Shown here piece after piece: positions 1 through 6,003 of a stretch of 6,003 bases of DNA. Source of the stretch: DAOTTW01 sp034437615 (GTDB taxonomy: Bacteria > Chloroflexota > Anaerolineae > Aggregatilineales > Phototrophicaceae). The notes below the pieces were generated by a model, which was given only the letters and a program-made list of their open reading frames with translations, was not told the origin of the DNA and ran no database searches. A program made the position numbers and the translations under genes. The stretch spans positions 1 to 6,003 of the forward strand of contig DAOTTW010000434.1 of the NCBI GenBank assembly GCA_034437615.1, in the 5' to 3' direction. Positions within the stretch are counted from its first letter, which is position 1. Each line of letters opens with the position of its first letter.

Positions 1-2
1 GC

Positions 3-905
3 AGACGCCAACGCAGTATCGACCCAGAAGCGTTGAAAGATGCGCTGGACGAGATGCCAGAAACGGAGCCACAAACAGCCTACGACCTGGACAAAACGCA
101 GGTCTCGCGTATGACAGCGGCCCAGCAAGAAGAAGATGCAGCGAAGAGAGAGCAAGCCGAGAGGCAGCAAAATCAGGACGCACAAGCAGCTAAAGCGGGT
201 CAGGTAGCAGCAAACACCCAGGGCGCTGAAACACCTGATCCTCCGAAACAGCGCGACCCTGGCACGTTGCGCACAACAACGGAGCCGCAAACAGACGCAG
301 GCCAGGACACTACTTCATCACCCTCAAGGGGCAGCGGAACGCAACGCGGGGCTGGCCCACCCGACCCCGGACGCAATTTACCGCTTCGTTCAGATCGGGG
401 GCGCAGCGGTGGCCGCCGCGATGACGACGCCGAGCAAGACAAACGCAGCGGCCCACCACGCCGCGAACCACGCGGCAGGGGTCCACGAGGCGACGAGGAG
501 CGCCCAGCAGCACGCCGCGTGAATTCCGGTGAAGTCGATGATTTCTTCAATCGGTCAAAACCCACACAGGCGCAACCGTCGCCAAATTCACTGGCAGAGC
601 GGCGGCGTGCTGCGCGTGAAGCACGTATGGGCGGCGGCAGGCGCGGCAGCCAATCCGGGCAGACCAGCATACAGGGCCAGAGCGGACTGACGGTGCATCT
701 GAACTTTGACATCCCTGCGGACGCCGACGACGAGCAAATCCGTGATGTGGCACGCCGCATCCGCTTGCTACTGGACCAGGCCGACATCGAACCCAGTGAT
801 GTACAGTATAAGATCAACGCCTTGTTGCAGGAAAGTGGCCTAGCATCCGATGAGCAAGCTAGCATCCGCCTCAGCCGTGATGACGACGACTATGAAGGCG
901 ATTAA
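3..905 (+). CDS. Disordered Arg/Gly/Pro-rich protein with a folded C-terminal tail (5' partial)
   Basis: The gene enters from upstream. The frame is open from the first complete codon at base 3 and the residues before the first possible start (TTG at 33) read as normal protein, so this is probably the 3' end of a longer gene. Three parts are visible. Bases about 33-240 encode a Gln/Glu/Ala/Lys-rich stretch, possibly helical or coiled-coil. Bases about 240-660 encode a Pro/Arg/Gly/Asp-rich stretch with many RG and RR pairs (for example RGRSGGRR and RGRGPRG), almost certainly disordered. Bases 687-902 encode about 72 residues that look folded: a beta strand (LTVHLNFDIP), an acidic turn, an amphipathic helix (DEQIRDVARRIRLLLDQ), a second helix (DVQYKINALLQES) and an acidic end (DDDDYEGD). 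No signal peptide or membrane segment lies in the visible part, so location is unknown. I do not recognise the family. It ends 4 bases before the preferred start of the large vWA gene, which suggests one operon. Confidence 0.75.
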   Translation, partial: RRQRSIDPEALKDALDEMPETEPQTAYDLDKTQVSRMTAAQQEEDAAKREQAERQQNQDAQAAKAGQVAANTQGAETPDPPKQRDPGTLRTTTEPQTDAGQDTTSSPSRGSGTQRGAGPPDPGRNLPLRSDRGRSGGRRDDDAEQDKRSGPPRREPRGRGPRGDEERPAARRVNSGEVDDFFNRSKPTQAQPSPNSLAERRRAAREARMGGGRRGSQSGQTSIQGQSGLTVHLNFDIPADADDEQIRDVARRIRLLLDQADIEPSDVQYKINALLQESGLASDEQASIRLSRDDDDYEGD

Positions 906-909
906 GCCC

Positions 910-3633
910 ATGCAGCGGCAACAATCCGCTGTGCGCTGGCTGTGTGTGCTTGGGCTATTGCTGGCTTTCGCTGGCGTGGCCCAGGCCCAGCGCGGCCCGT
1001 CCTATACAGGCATTGACGCGCTCTTCCTGGTCGATCAATCCGGCAGCATGGGCGGCCCCGATTACGGTTCGAGCGCCGTCAGCACCGCCACCGACCCCTT
1101 CGGGCTGCGCTTCGAGTCGTTACAATACGTCGTGCGCACGCTGGCCCAATACGAGCGCCTGATCCCAACAGGGGCCAGCATCCGCATGAGCGTTATCGCC
1201 TTCGGTGATGTGGCCGAGACCGTGTTGGATTGGACGCTGATCGAGGGCAGCAGCAGCCTGTGGGAAAGCCGCGAAGCCGAACTCGTGCAGCAGGTCAGCG
1301 CCGGGGTGTTTGGCACACGCAACCTGGGCAATACGAATTTTCTCGCGGCCATCGACGCGGCACAGAACGCCTTCACGCAGATCGAGACCGAAAGCGACGC
1401 TGATAGCCGCCTGAAGCTGCTGATCGTGCTGACGGATGGTGCCCCCTGCGCCCCAACCGACCCCGATTGGTCCGACCCGAATTGCGCCAGCGTTGCCGAT
1501 CAGGTCGAGCATATGGAGCTACTGCGGGACCGCACGGTGTCGCGCTTCCCGCCGCCGAATTATCAGGTGCATGTCGTCGCCATTGACGAGGAAAACCGCT
1601 ATTGGTCCACATTTTCGGATGATTGGCAGCGCGTCACGGGCAGCGCAGGCAGCGCACAGCGCATCGCCACCTCAACCGACATCGGCCCAGCCTTCCTGGA
1701 AATTATCACGCAGGCCGTTGACCTGCTGCGCGAATCAGTCGGGGATGCGACGACGGACCCCGAAGCACCCCGCACCGATGACGGGGGCTTGGCGGACATC
1801 GTTGGGGAACCTATCGGCATGACGGGCAATCAGGGCGAGGTCAGTGTGTTGCCGTATTACGAAACACTGCGCCTGACCTTCTTCAAGGCGACACCGGGCG
1901 CGACCCTGACCATCACACAACCCGATGGCGCTGTGCTGACACCTGCCTTGCAGGATGTCAACGTGCGCGGTATGGATGACACCATCGAAGAATGGACGAT
2001 TGAGCTACCGCAGCCGGGCATCTGGCGCTTCGAGACGGCCAGCAGCGGCAGCAGCGTCGATGCCTTCTTCGATCTATTGGCCATCGACACGCAGCTAAGC
2101 GACGTGCCGCCCAGCCCAGCACGCTATGCCCCTTTCAGCCTGACGCTATCGCTGATGACCAGCGCAGGTGAGCCGCTGCCGACTTACACGGACCCGCAAT
2201 ATGCGCTGGATGTTACGGCGACCTTGCGCCAGCCCAGCGGAGCCGATGAAATTATCCCCTTGACGCTCGGTGGCCCCGGCGTCTACACCGGGGAAGTGCG
2301 GCCCACACAAGCCGGGGATTATTCGGTCAGCCTCACGGCCAGCAGCAACACACCACGCCGCAGGCGCTTTACCGTTGTGGATGCGCAGAGCTTTGCGACA
2401 TTCAGCGTGGCCCCAACCAGCCTGGAGGTTGCTGGCTTCCCTGAGAGCGATCTGTTAACGGGCGACGTGATCCGGCTTTCGGCGCGGCTGATGGCCAGTG
2501 GTGGCACTTCGGTGCAGGCCGAGGGCGTGCGTGTCGGTGCGCAGGTGTTGGATCAGGTCGGCACACCCTACGCCCAATTCCCATTGGAGTTAGCGCCTGC
2601 GGGCGCTGCGGCAGGCACGACGACCAGCGGCAGCTACAACGGCACGATTACCATGCGTGATGCGGGCCAATATCGCATCGAGGTCAATGCTACGCTGGAA
2701 AACCCCGATGGCAGCACCACCCCCATCACAACCGCGTCGTCGGGCCTGTTTAATGTGGACCCTGCGGCGCTGCTGGTGGGTGATGTGCTGGCACCGGAAG
2801 CCAACGAGCAGCAATTCAGCAGCGTCAATATGGGTGGCATCCCGCATCCGTTCAGCTTCACACCGACCAAGACAACGGTGCGCGTTGAGTTGCGCCGCCT
2901 GGATACGGGCCGTCTGGTTGACCTGCGAGAGACGACCACGCGGCGGGATGCACTGCTGTTGACGGTGACCCGTGCAGAAGGTGATGATGCGGGCGCAACA
3001 GTGGTAGAGGCTGCCACCTTCACCTATGACCCCGATGTGCAGGAATACATCAGCACGTTAGAGGCACTGCCCGAAGGTCGTTATAACCTGCTGGTACGCG
3101 GCAACTCGGATGTTGAATTAGCGGACGCGACGCGCTTCGCAGAGGCGACGCTCAACCCCGACCCGATACCGTTCGAGCGTGTGACCAACCCGCTTTATAC
3201 GACGGTTGTCGCGTTGTATGGGCTAGTGGCTGTGCTCGTGCTGCTGCTGATCGTCGCCTTCGCCCTCCGCTGGTGGCAGCGGCGGCAGCACCCCGCACGT
3301 GGGATGCTCAGCGTGCTGCTGGATGACTTCGAGACGGGACAGGTAAACGCCGTCAAGCAAATTCCGCTGGATGGCCTGCGCAGCAACTACATCTCGAAAT
3401 CGGGTAGCTGGTTGGGCGAAGCCGGGCGTGAACTGGGCATCAAGCGCGTGATTATCGAGTGTCGTTCAGCGCAGGATAGCCAACGCAAGCGCATCAACGT
3501 GACGCTGATTTACGACGGCAAAAGACGTGAATCCCGCGTATTATCACCCCATAGCGAATGGCTGTTGCGTACAGCACCGGACCAGACACGCTCCTATACG
3601 TTGGCCAAAGATTTTGATGCCTTCGATTACTAA
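910..3633 (+). CDS. Secreted, membrane-anchored vWA-domain protein with Ig-like ectodomain and cytoplasmic tail
   Basis: A 907-residue single-pass surface protein. ATG 910 gives a signal peptide: short basic start, hydrophobic core at residues 10-24, likely cleavage after AQA (residue 26). In-frame ATGs at 892 and 850 are alternatives that overlap the upstream gene; Shine-Dalgarno support is weak for all (GAAGG at 894-898 for 910). The vWA domain spans about residues 33-278 and has a complete MIDAS site: DQSGS (Asp42, Ser44, Ser46), Thr142 in GNTNF and Asp176 in VLTDG, so it should bind Mg2+ or Mn2+ and a protein ligand. Two cysteines after Asp176 (180 and 192) could form a disulfide. About four beta-rich segments follow (313-393, 403-490, 496-617, 621-757), several ending in a G-x-Y...AG-x-Y pattern typical of Ig-like sandwiches. 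One helix (about 765-786) followed by RWWQRR anchors the protein, leaving a 121-residue cytoplasmic tail of unknown family. The vWA and membrane assignments are firm; the partner and the process are not known. Confidence 0.9.
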   Translation: MQRQQSAVRWLCVLGLLLAFAGVAQAQRGPSYTGIDALFLVDQSGSMGGPDYGSSAVSTATDPFGLRFESLQYVVRTLAQYERLIPTGASIRMSVIAFGDVAETVLDWTLIEGSSSLWESREAELVQQVSAGVFGTRNLGNTNFLAAIDAAQNAFTQIETESDADSRLKLLIVLTDGAPCAPTDPDWSDPNCASVADQVEHMELLRDRTVSRFPPPNYQVHVVAIDEENRYWSTFSDDWQRVTGSAGSAQRIATSTDIGPAFLEIITQAVDLLRESVGDATTDPEAPRTDDGGLADIVGEPIGMTGNQGEVSVLPYYETLRLTFFKATPGATLTITQPDGAVLTPALQDVNVRGMDDTIEEWTIELPQPGIWRFETASSGSSVDAFFDLLAIDTQLSDVPPSPARYAPFSLTLSLMTSAGEPLPTYTDPQYALDVTATLRQPSGADEIIPLTLGGPGVYTGEVRPTQAGDYSVSLTASSNTPRRRRFTVVDAQSFATFSVAPTSLEVAGFPESDLLTGDVIRLSARLMASGGTSVQAEGVRVGAQVLDQVGTPYAQFPLELAPAGAAAGTTTSGSYNGTITMRDAGQYRIEVNATLENPDGSTTPITTASSGLFNVDPAALLVGDVLAPEANEQQFSSVNMGGIPHPFSFTPTKTTVRVELRRLDTGRLVDLRETTTRRDALLLTVTRAEGDDAGATVVEAATFTYDPDVQEYISTLEALPEGRYNLLVRGNSDVELADATRFAEATLNPDPIPFERVTNPLYTTVVALYGLVAVLVLLLIVAFALRWWQRRQHPARGMLSVLLDDFETGQVNAVKQIPLDGLRSNYISKSGSWLGEAGRELGIKRVIIECRSAQDSQRKRINVTLIYDGKRRESRVLSPHSEWLLRTAPDQTRSYTLAKDFDAFDY

Positions 3634-3636
3634 GGA
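3632..3636 (+). promoter_or_regulatory. Shine-Dalgarno for the CAP-domain gene
   Basis: AAGGA lies 8 bases before ATG 3645 and overlaps the TAA stop of the vWA gene. This supports the chosen start and suggests translational coupling between the two genes. Confidence 0.7.
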
Positions 3637-3644
3637 ATAACACG

Positions 3645-4760
3645 ATGAATAAGAACAGTGTACGCCTTATTGCAGTCGTCAGCGTCGCGTTGCTGGTGGT
3701 CGCCTTGCTGGTGGTCTTGCAGATGGGCCAGCCCGCCCTATCATCAGCGCTGAGTGTTGGTTTCGTCACGCAACAGCCCAATCGCGCCGACACAAACGCC
3801 CCTATTGCCATCACACAGGCCGATACAGGCGCACAAACCGCGCTGCAACCCACAGCCACCAGCGTTGTATCAGCCCCCAGCAACCCCACGCCCGCAATCA
3901 GTCGCGTGACCGCAGCGCCACCCGGACCGCCCTTGCCCTCTGCTGCTGAGGTCAGCAGCCACCCGGACCTACTCGCAGCGCTGAACACCGCCCGCAGCGC
4001 AGGGGGCATCGCGCCCTTAAGCGCTAGTAGCAGCCTGGATACCGTCGCGCAGGGCGTCGCACAGGCTAATAGCGCGGGCCGCAGCCCGGAAGGCGACATC
4101 GACCAGCTTGCACGTGCTAACGCCTACTACGGCGACCGCTACAGCCTGCTCAGCCTGGAAATGGGCCGCTACAATGGCGAAACCGTCGCGAACGCCTGGC
4201 TGAATAACGGCGGCATCCAAGCCACAATCCTGGATGCCGACCTGACCGACGCAGGTTTTGGCCGTGCAACGACAGCAGACGGCAGCACAGTGGTCATCGC
4301 AGTGCTGGCTGAGCGCACGATGCTCACGGCACCCGGCGCGCTCATCAGCAACCCAGGCGCAGCAAATCAAGCTGCACAAAGCGCCGCCATCCTGCAATTG
4401 CTGAACGAGCAGCGTGCTGCACAGGGTATGAGTAGGCTCAGCACCGACGCGCAGCTAGAACAGACGGCCCTCGCCCACAGCAACGATCAGGCTGCCCGCG
4501 ATGTGCTCACCCATGATGGCGCAGACGGATCGACGGTGGCGGAGCGCGTGCAGCGCAATGGCTATGCTTATAGCGCTGTCGGTGAAAACGTACTTTCACG
4601 CCCAGACATCAACGCGCCGGGGGCCTTCGACCAATGGTGGAATAGCGAAGGCCACTATGCCAACATGATGAACCCGGCGTACAGCGAAATCGGCATCCGT
4701 TACGCACAGGCCGCCGACGGAACTTATTATTATACAATGGTGTTGGCAGCACCGCGCTAG
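3645..4760 (+). CDS. Membrane-anchored tandem CAP (SCP/PR1, YkwD-like) domain protein
   Basis: A 371-residue extracytoplasmic protein. Residues 7-26 form a hydrophobic signal peptide or signal anchor. Residues about 38-105 are an Ala/Thr/Pro-rich linker. Two CAP-like domains follow. The C-terminal one (about 246-371) has the family hallmarks: LLNEQRAAQG, HSNDQA (His278), GENV (Glu314), WWNSEGHYANMMNP (Glu335, His337) and EIGIRYA, followed by a final YYYTMVLA strand. The N-terminal one (about 106-225) aligns along much of its length (LLAALNTARSAGG, VANAWLNNGGIQATIL, DAGFGRATTADGS, VVIAVLAE), but Val138 and Ile191 stand where His278 and His337 are, and Gly189 where Glu335 is, so its polar pocket appears lost. 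CAP proteins are secreted or surface proteins whose bacterial roles are mostly unknown; no peptidase or lipid-binding role can be assigned here. The gene starts 11 bases after the vWA gene, with its ribosome site touching that stop codon, so the two are probably co-transcribed and made together. Confidence 0.88.
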   Translation: MNKNSVRLIAVVSVALLVVALLVVLQMGQPALSSALSVGFVTQQPNRADTNAPIAITQADTGAQTALQPTATSVVSAPSNPTPAISRVTAAPPGPPLPSAAEVSSHPDLLAALNTARSAGGIAPLSASSSLDTVAQGVAQANSAGRSPEGDIDQLARANAYYGDRYSLLSLEMGRYNGETVANAWLNNGGIQATILDADLTDAGFGRATTADGSTVVIAVLAERTMLTAPGALISNPGAANQAAQSAAILQLLNEQRAAQGMSRLSTDAQLEQTALAHSNDQAARDVLTHDGADGSTVAERVQRNGYAYSAVGENVLSRPDINAPGAFDQWWNSEGHYANMMNPAYSEIGIRYAQAADGTYYYTMVLAAPR

Positions 4761-4792
4761 CTCTTAAGGAACGGAGGCGCGTTTTGCTAGCG
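4755..4792. repeat. Inverted repeat at the 3' end of the CAP gene
   Basis: CGCTAGC (4755-4761, containing the TAG stop) is the exact reverse complement of GCTAGCG (4786-4792). The 24-base loop holds two purine-rich, Shine-Dalgarno-like motifs, AAGGA (4766-4770) and GGAGG (4773-4777). No T-run follows the second arm, so it does not look like an intrinsic terminator. It may be a weak RNA hairpin or chance. Confidence 0.3.
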
Positions 4793-4819
4793 TCTGGTCA
4801 TGCAGATAAAGCGCAAATG

Positions 4820-4828
4820 TGTTATAAC
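4820..4828 (+). promoter_or_regulatory. Possible extended -10 promoter for the second vWA gene
   Basis: TGTTATAAC fits the extended -10 pattern TGn-TATAAT with one mismatch. It sits in the only gap over 100 bases in the window, 38 bases before the next start codon. No good -35 is visible: TGCAGA at 4801-4806, 16 bases upstream, matches only half of the consensus. It would predict a start of transcription near 4835. The evidence is a motif match only. Confidence 0.35.
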
Positions 4829-4832
4829 TATC

Positions 4833-4845
4833 TGCGTATTACGCA
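4833..4845. promoter_or_regulatory. Operator-like dyad TGCGTA-T-TACGCA
   Basis: A perfect 6-1-6 inverted repeat begins five bases downstream of the candidate -10 and covers the expected transcription start. That is a usual place for a repressor site. No regulator gene lies in the window, and a short dyad like this can arise by chance. Confidence 0.3.
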
Positions 4846-4853
4846 CACAGCAT

Positions 4854-4857
4854 AGGG
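4854..4857 (+). promoter_or_regulatory. Weak Shine-Dalgarno for the second vWA gene
   Basis: AGGG lies 9 bases before ATG 4867. It is the only purine-rich element at suitable spacing and fits ATG 4867 or the adjacent ATG 4870. Confidence 0.35.
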
Positions 4858-4866
4858 TCCGTCGCC

Positions 4867-6003
4867 ATGATGCCAGCAACAGCCAACGACACGTACCTTC
4901 ATGCTTATTTTTACCGTAGCGCACTCATCAGCGTGCTGCTGGCCCTGCTGCTGAACACCCTGCACGTCGGCGCACAGGGCGCACCCAATAGCCTGAGCGT
5001 CGGCGCTGTGAACGCGGCAAATTTTCCTACCGTGCGCTTTGAGGCGATTGTGCGCGGCGGCGATGGGCGTGTTATCGCTGATCTGGTGGACAGCAACTTC
5101 ACGATCAGCGACGCTTTTACACCCCCGACCATCAACACCACACCCGCCCTGGCGTTAAACCTGGCGCTGGTGGTGGATTTATCAAATCGCGGCGATACGG
5201 CCATCCTGCGCGATACGCTGGCGGCCTTCGTCAACGATGTCTATCAGCCACAGGACTCGCTGAGCCTGTTCATTGTGGATGACAACGGCACGCGCTCCGA
5301 GCAGATCACTGATGTCAGCGCGGCCTACACACTGATAAACGGCATCAACACTGGGGGCGATATCTTTGATGTATCGGACGGTCTGCGGCAGGCGCTCGAT
5401 AGGCTATCAGCGCCGTCCATAGCCGACGCCGATACACACATCATTTACGTCGGCGCAACCAACGCTTACCCAGCCAAGACCATCGGCGTGACGCAAAACA
5501 CAGACATTCCCGTGCATGTGATACGCGGTGCAACCAGTGCAGGCAGCGAAACCCTGCTTGGGTTGGATCGCATCCGCAATGCGGCAGGGGGTTATGCCGA
5601 TAATCGCAGCGATCTGACGACAGGCAGCGGTGAACAAGCGACGGCAAGGGGGGCGCTCGCGGATTTATTCGGCCAGATCAACCGCTCGCGCACGCGCTAT
5701 ACCGTAGAATACGTGGCCAACAGCAACCCCGTGCAGTTGCAGCGTGAAGCCACCATTACCATCGTCGGGCGTACTGATCTCGTGAACATCAGCGATACCT
5801 TCAGCTACGCACCGCCGCCTACACCGACGCCTACCCACACGCCCACACGCGCCGCAACGGATACCCCCGCGCCCAGCAATACACCCACACCCACCAGCAC
5901 ACCCACGCCCAGCGATACGCCCACACCCACCAGCACACCCACGCCCACCCACACGCCCACACCGACGCCTGCTATCGTCTTACCCATCATCGGGCCAGTG
6001 GAC
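4867..6003 (+). CDS. Secreted vWA-like protein with degenerate MIDAS and Thr/Pro stalk (3' partial)
   Basis: The frame is open from ATG 4867 to the last base, giving 379 residues with no stop, so the gene continues beyond the window. ATG 4870 is an equally possible start. Residues about 17-36 are a signal peptide (one Arg, then ALISVLLALLLNTLHVGA; likely cleavage after Ala36). Residues about 43-90 resemble the small beta domain that often precedes vWA in bacterial surface proteins (FPTVRFEAIV, then DSNFTISD). A vWA-like fold follows at about 97-285: LALVVDLSN as strand 1, a helix at LRDTLAAFVNDV, SLSLFIVDD, DGLRQALDRL and HIIYVGATN. The metal site looks broken: DLSNR keeps Asp104 and Ser106 but has Arg108 for the second Ser, no clear MIDAS Thr precedes DGLRQAL, and Ala197 stands where the TDG Asp is expected. 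Residues 316-368 are a Thr/Pro stalk, then AIVLPIIGPVD, perhaps leading to a membrane or wall anchor. It may be a non-metal scaffold partner of the upstream vWA protein; that is inference. Confidence 0.82.
   Translation, partial: MMPATANDTYLHAYFYRSALISVLLALLLNTLHVGAQGAPNSLSVGAVNAANFPTVRFEAIVRGGDGRVIADLVDSNFTISDAFTPPTINTTPALALNLALVVDLSNRGDTAILRDTLAAFVNDVYQPQDSLSLFIVDDNGTRSEQITDVSAAYTLINGINTGGDIFDVSDGLRQALDRLSAPSIADADTHIIYVGATNAYPAKTIGVTQNTDIPVHVIRGATSAGSETLLGLDRIRNAAGGYADNRSDLTTGSGEQATARGALADLFGQINRSRTRYTVEYVANSNPVQLQREATITIVGRTDLVNISDTFSYAPPPTPTPTHTPTRAATDTPAPSNTPTPTSTPTPSDTPTPTSTPTPTHTPTPTPAIVLPIIGPVD
5812..5970 (+). repeat. Thr/Pro-encoding low-complexity repeat with a 36-bp unit
   Basis: Bases 5812-5970 encode a Pro/Thr-rich stalk (TPTPT, TPTPTSTPTPS and similar). 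Inside it, a 28-base stretch at 5884-5911 recurs exactly at 5920-5947, a 36-base (12-codon) period, and a shortened copy starts near 5956. Because the unit is a multiple of three, gain or loss of copies would keep the frame and change stalk length. Such stalks usually space a domain away from the membrane or wall and may be O-glycosylated. Confidence 0.85.

Noticed and set aside
200..865. Long minus-strand open frame (221 codons) opposite the first gene
   Set aside because: It is Arg/Ser/Pro-rich with no domain, and lies antisense to a better frame that continues from upstream; a GC-rich shadow.
840..868. Direct repeat CTAGCATCCG (840-849 and 859-868) near the vWA gene start
   Set aside because: It is short, lies within coding sequence of the first gene, and has no promoter or known site around it; probably chance.
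3494..4099. Minus-strand open frame (201 codons) across the vWA/CAP junction
   Set aside because: It runs opposite two well-supported genes and has no recognisable motif. The hydrophobic parts are antisense to the CAP protein's anchor and linker.
4755..4792. Intrinsic terminator after the CAP gene
   Set aside because: The 7-bp stem has a 24-base loop and no T-run after it.
5185..5196. RGD tripeptide (Arg108-Gly-Asp) in the second vWA protein, as in integrin ligands
   Set aside because: A three-residue match at the degenerate metal-site loop is expected by chance and has no context for integrin binding in a bacterium of this kind.
5884..5947. CRISPR-like regular repeats
   Set aside because: The 28-base units are separated by only 8 bases, are in frame with a Thr/Pro stalk, and have no unique spacers or cas genes nearby.
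5665..5990. Minus-strand frames rich in Gly/Val or Gly/Cys/Arg repeats
   Set aside because: They are reverse translations of the Thr/Pro codon repeat and have no independent support.

Overview
The window is GC-rich (about 60% by eye) and tightly packed. It carries four co-directional genes on the + strand, all apparently encoding envelope or envelope-associated proteins. Secreted von Willebrand factor A (vWA) proteins with long beta-rich ectodomains, a YkwD-type CAP protein on an N-terminal anchor, and long Thr-Pro (TPTPT) stalks together look most like Chloroflexota, perhaps Anaerolineae or a related class. This is a judgement from style; there is no rRNA or marker gene to confirm it. I see no tRNA, rRNA, insertion sequence, integrase or CRISPR array.

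Layout. Positions 1-905 hold the 3' part of a gene that enters from upstream. It encodes a Gln/Glu-rich, then Arg/Gly/Pro-rich, probably disordered region ending in a compact, likely folded 72-residue tail. Four bases later (or overlapping, depending on the start) is a 907-residue secreted vWA protein (910-3633). It has a signal peptide, an intact MIDAS metal site, several Ig-like beta-sandwich segments, one transmembrane helix and a 121-residue cytoplasmic tail. Eleven bases later, with its Shine-Dalgarno touching the previous stop codon, is a membrane-anchored protein with two CAP domains in tandem (3645-4760). The first copy has lost the conserved His residues and the second keeps them. A 106-base gap contains a possible extended -10 promoter, a perfect 6-1-6 dyad where transcription would start, and an inverted repeat. 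The last gene (4867 to the window end, 3' incomplete) encodes a second secreted vWA-like protein whose MIDAS residues are mostly missing, followed by a Thr/Pro stalk built partly from a 36-bp DNA repeat.

How they may work together. The first three genes look like one transcription unit. The fourth may be read through or have its own promoter. The cluster pairs a metal-competent vWA adhesion or scaffold protein, able to connect the outside to the cytoplasm through its single helix and tail, with a degenerate vWA partner and a two-domain CAP protein. A cell-surface adhesion, sensing or envelope-assembly complex is a reasonable inference, but no biochemical role can be read from the sequence. 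The least explained parts are the folded tail of the first protein, the cytoplasmic tail of the large vWA protein, and the pairing of intact and degenerate copies of both the vWA and CAP folds.
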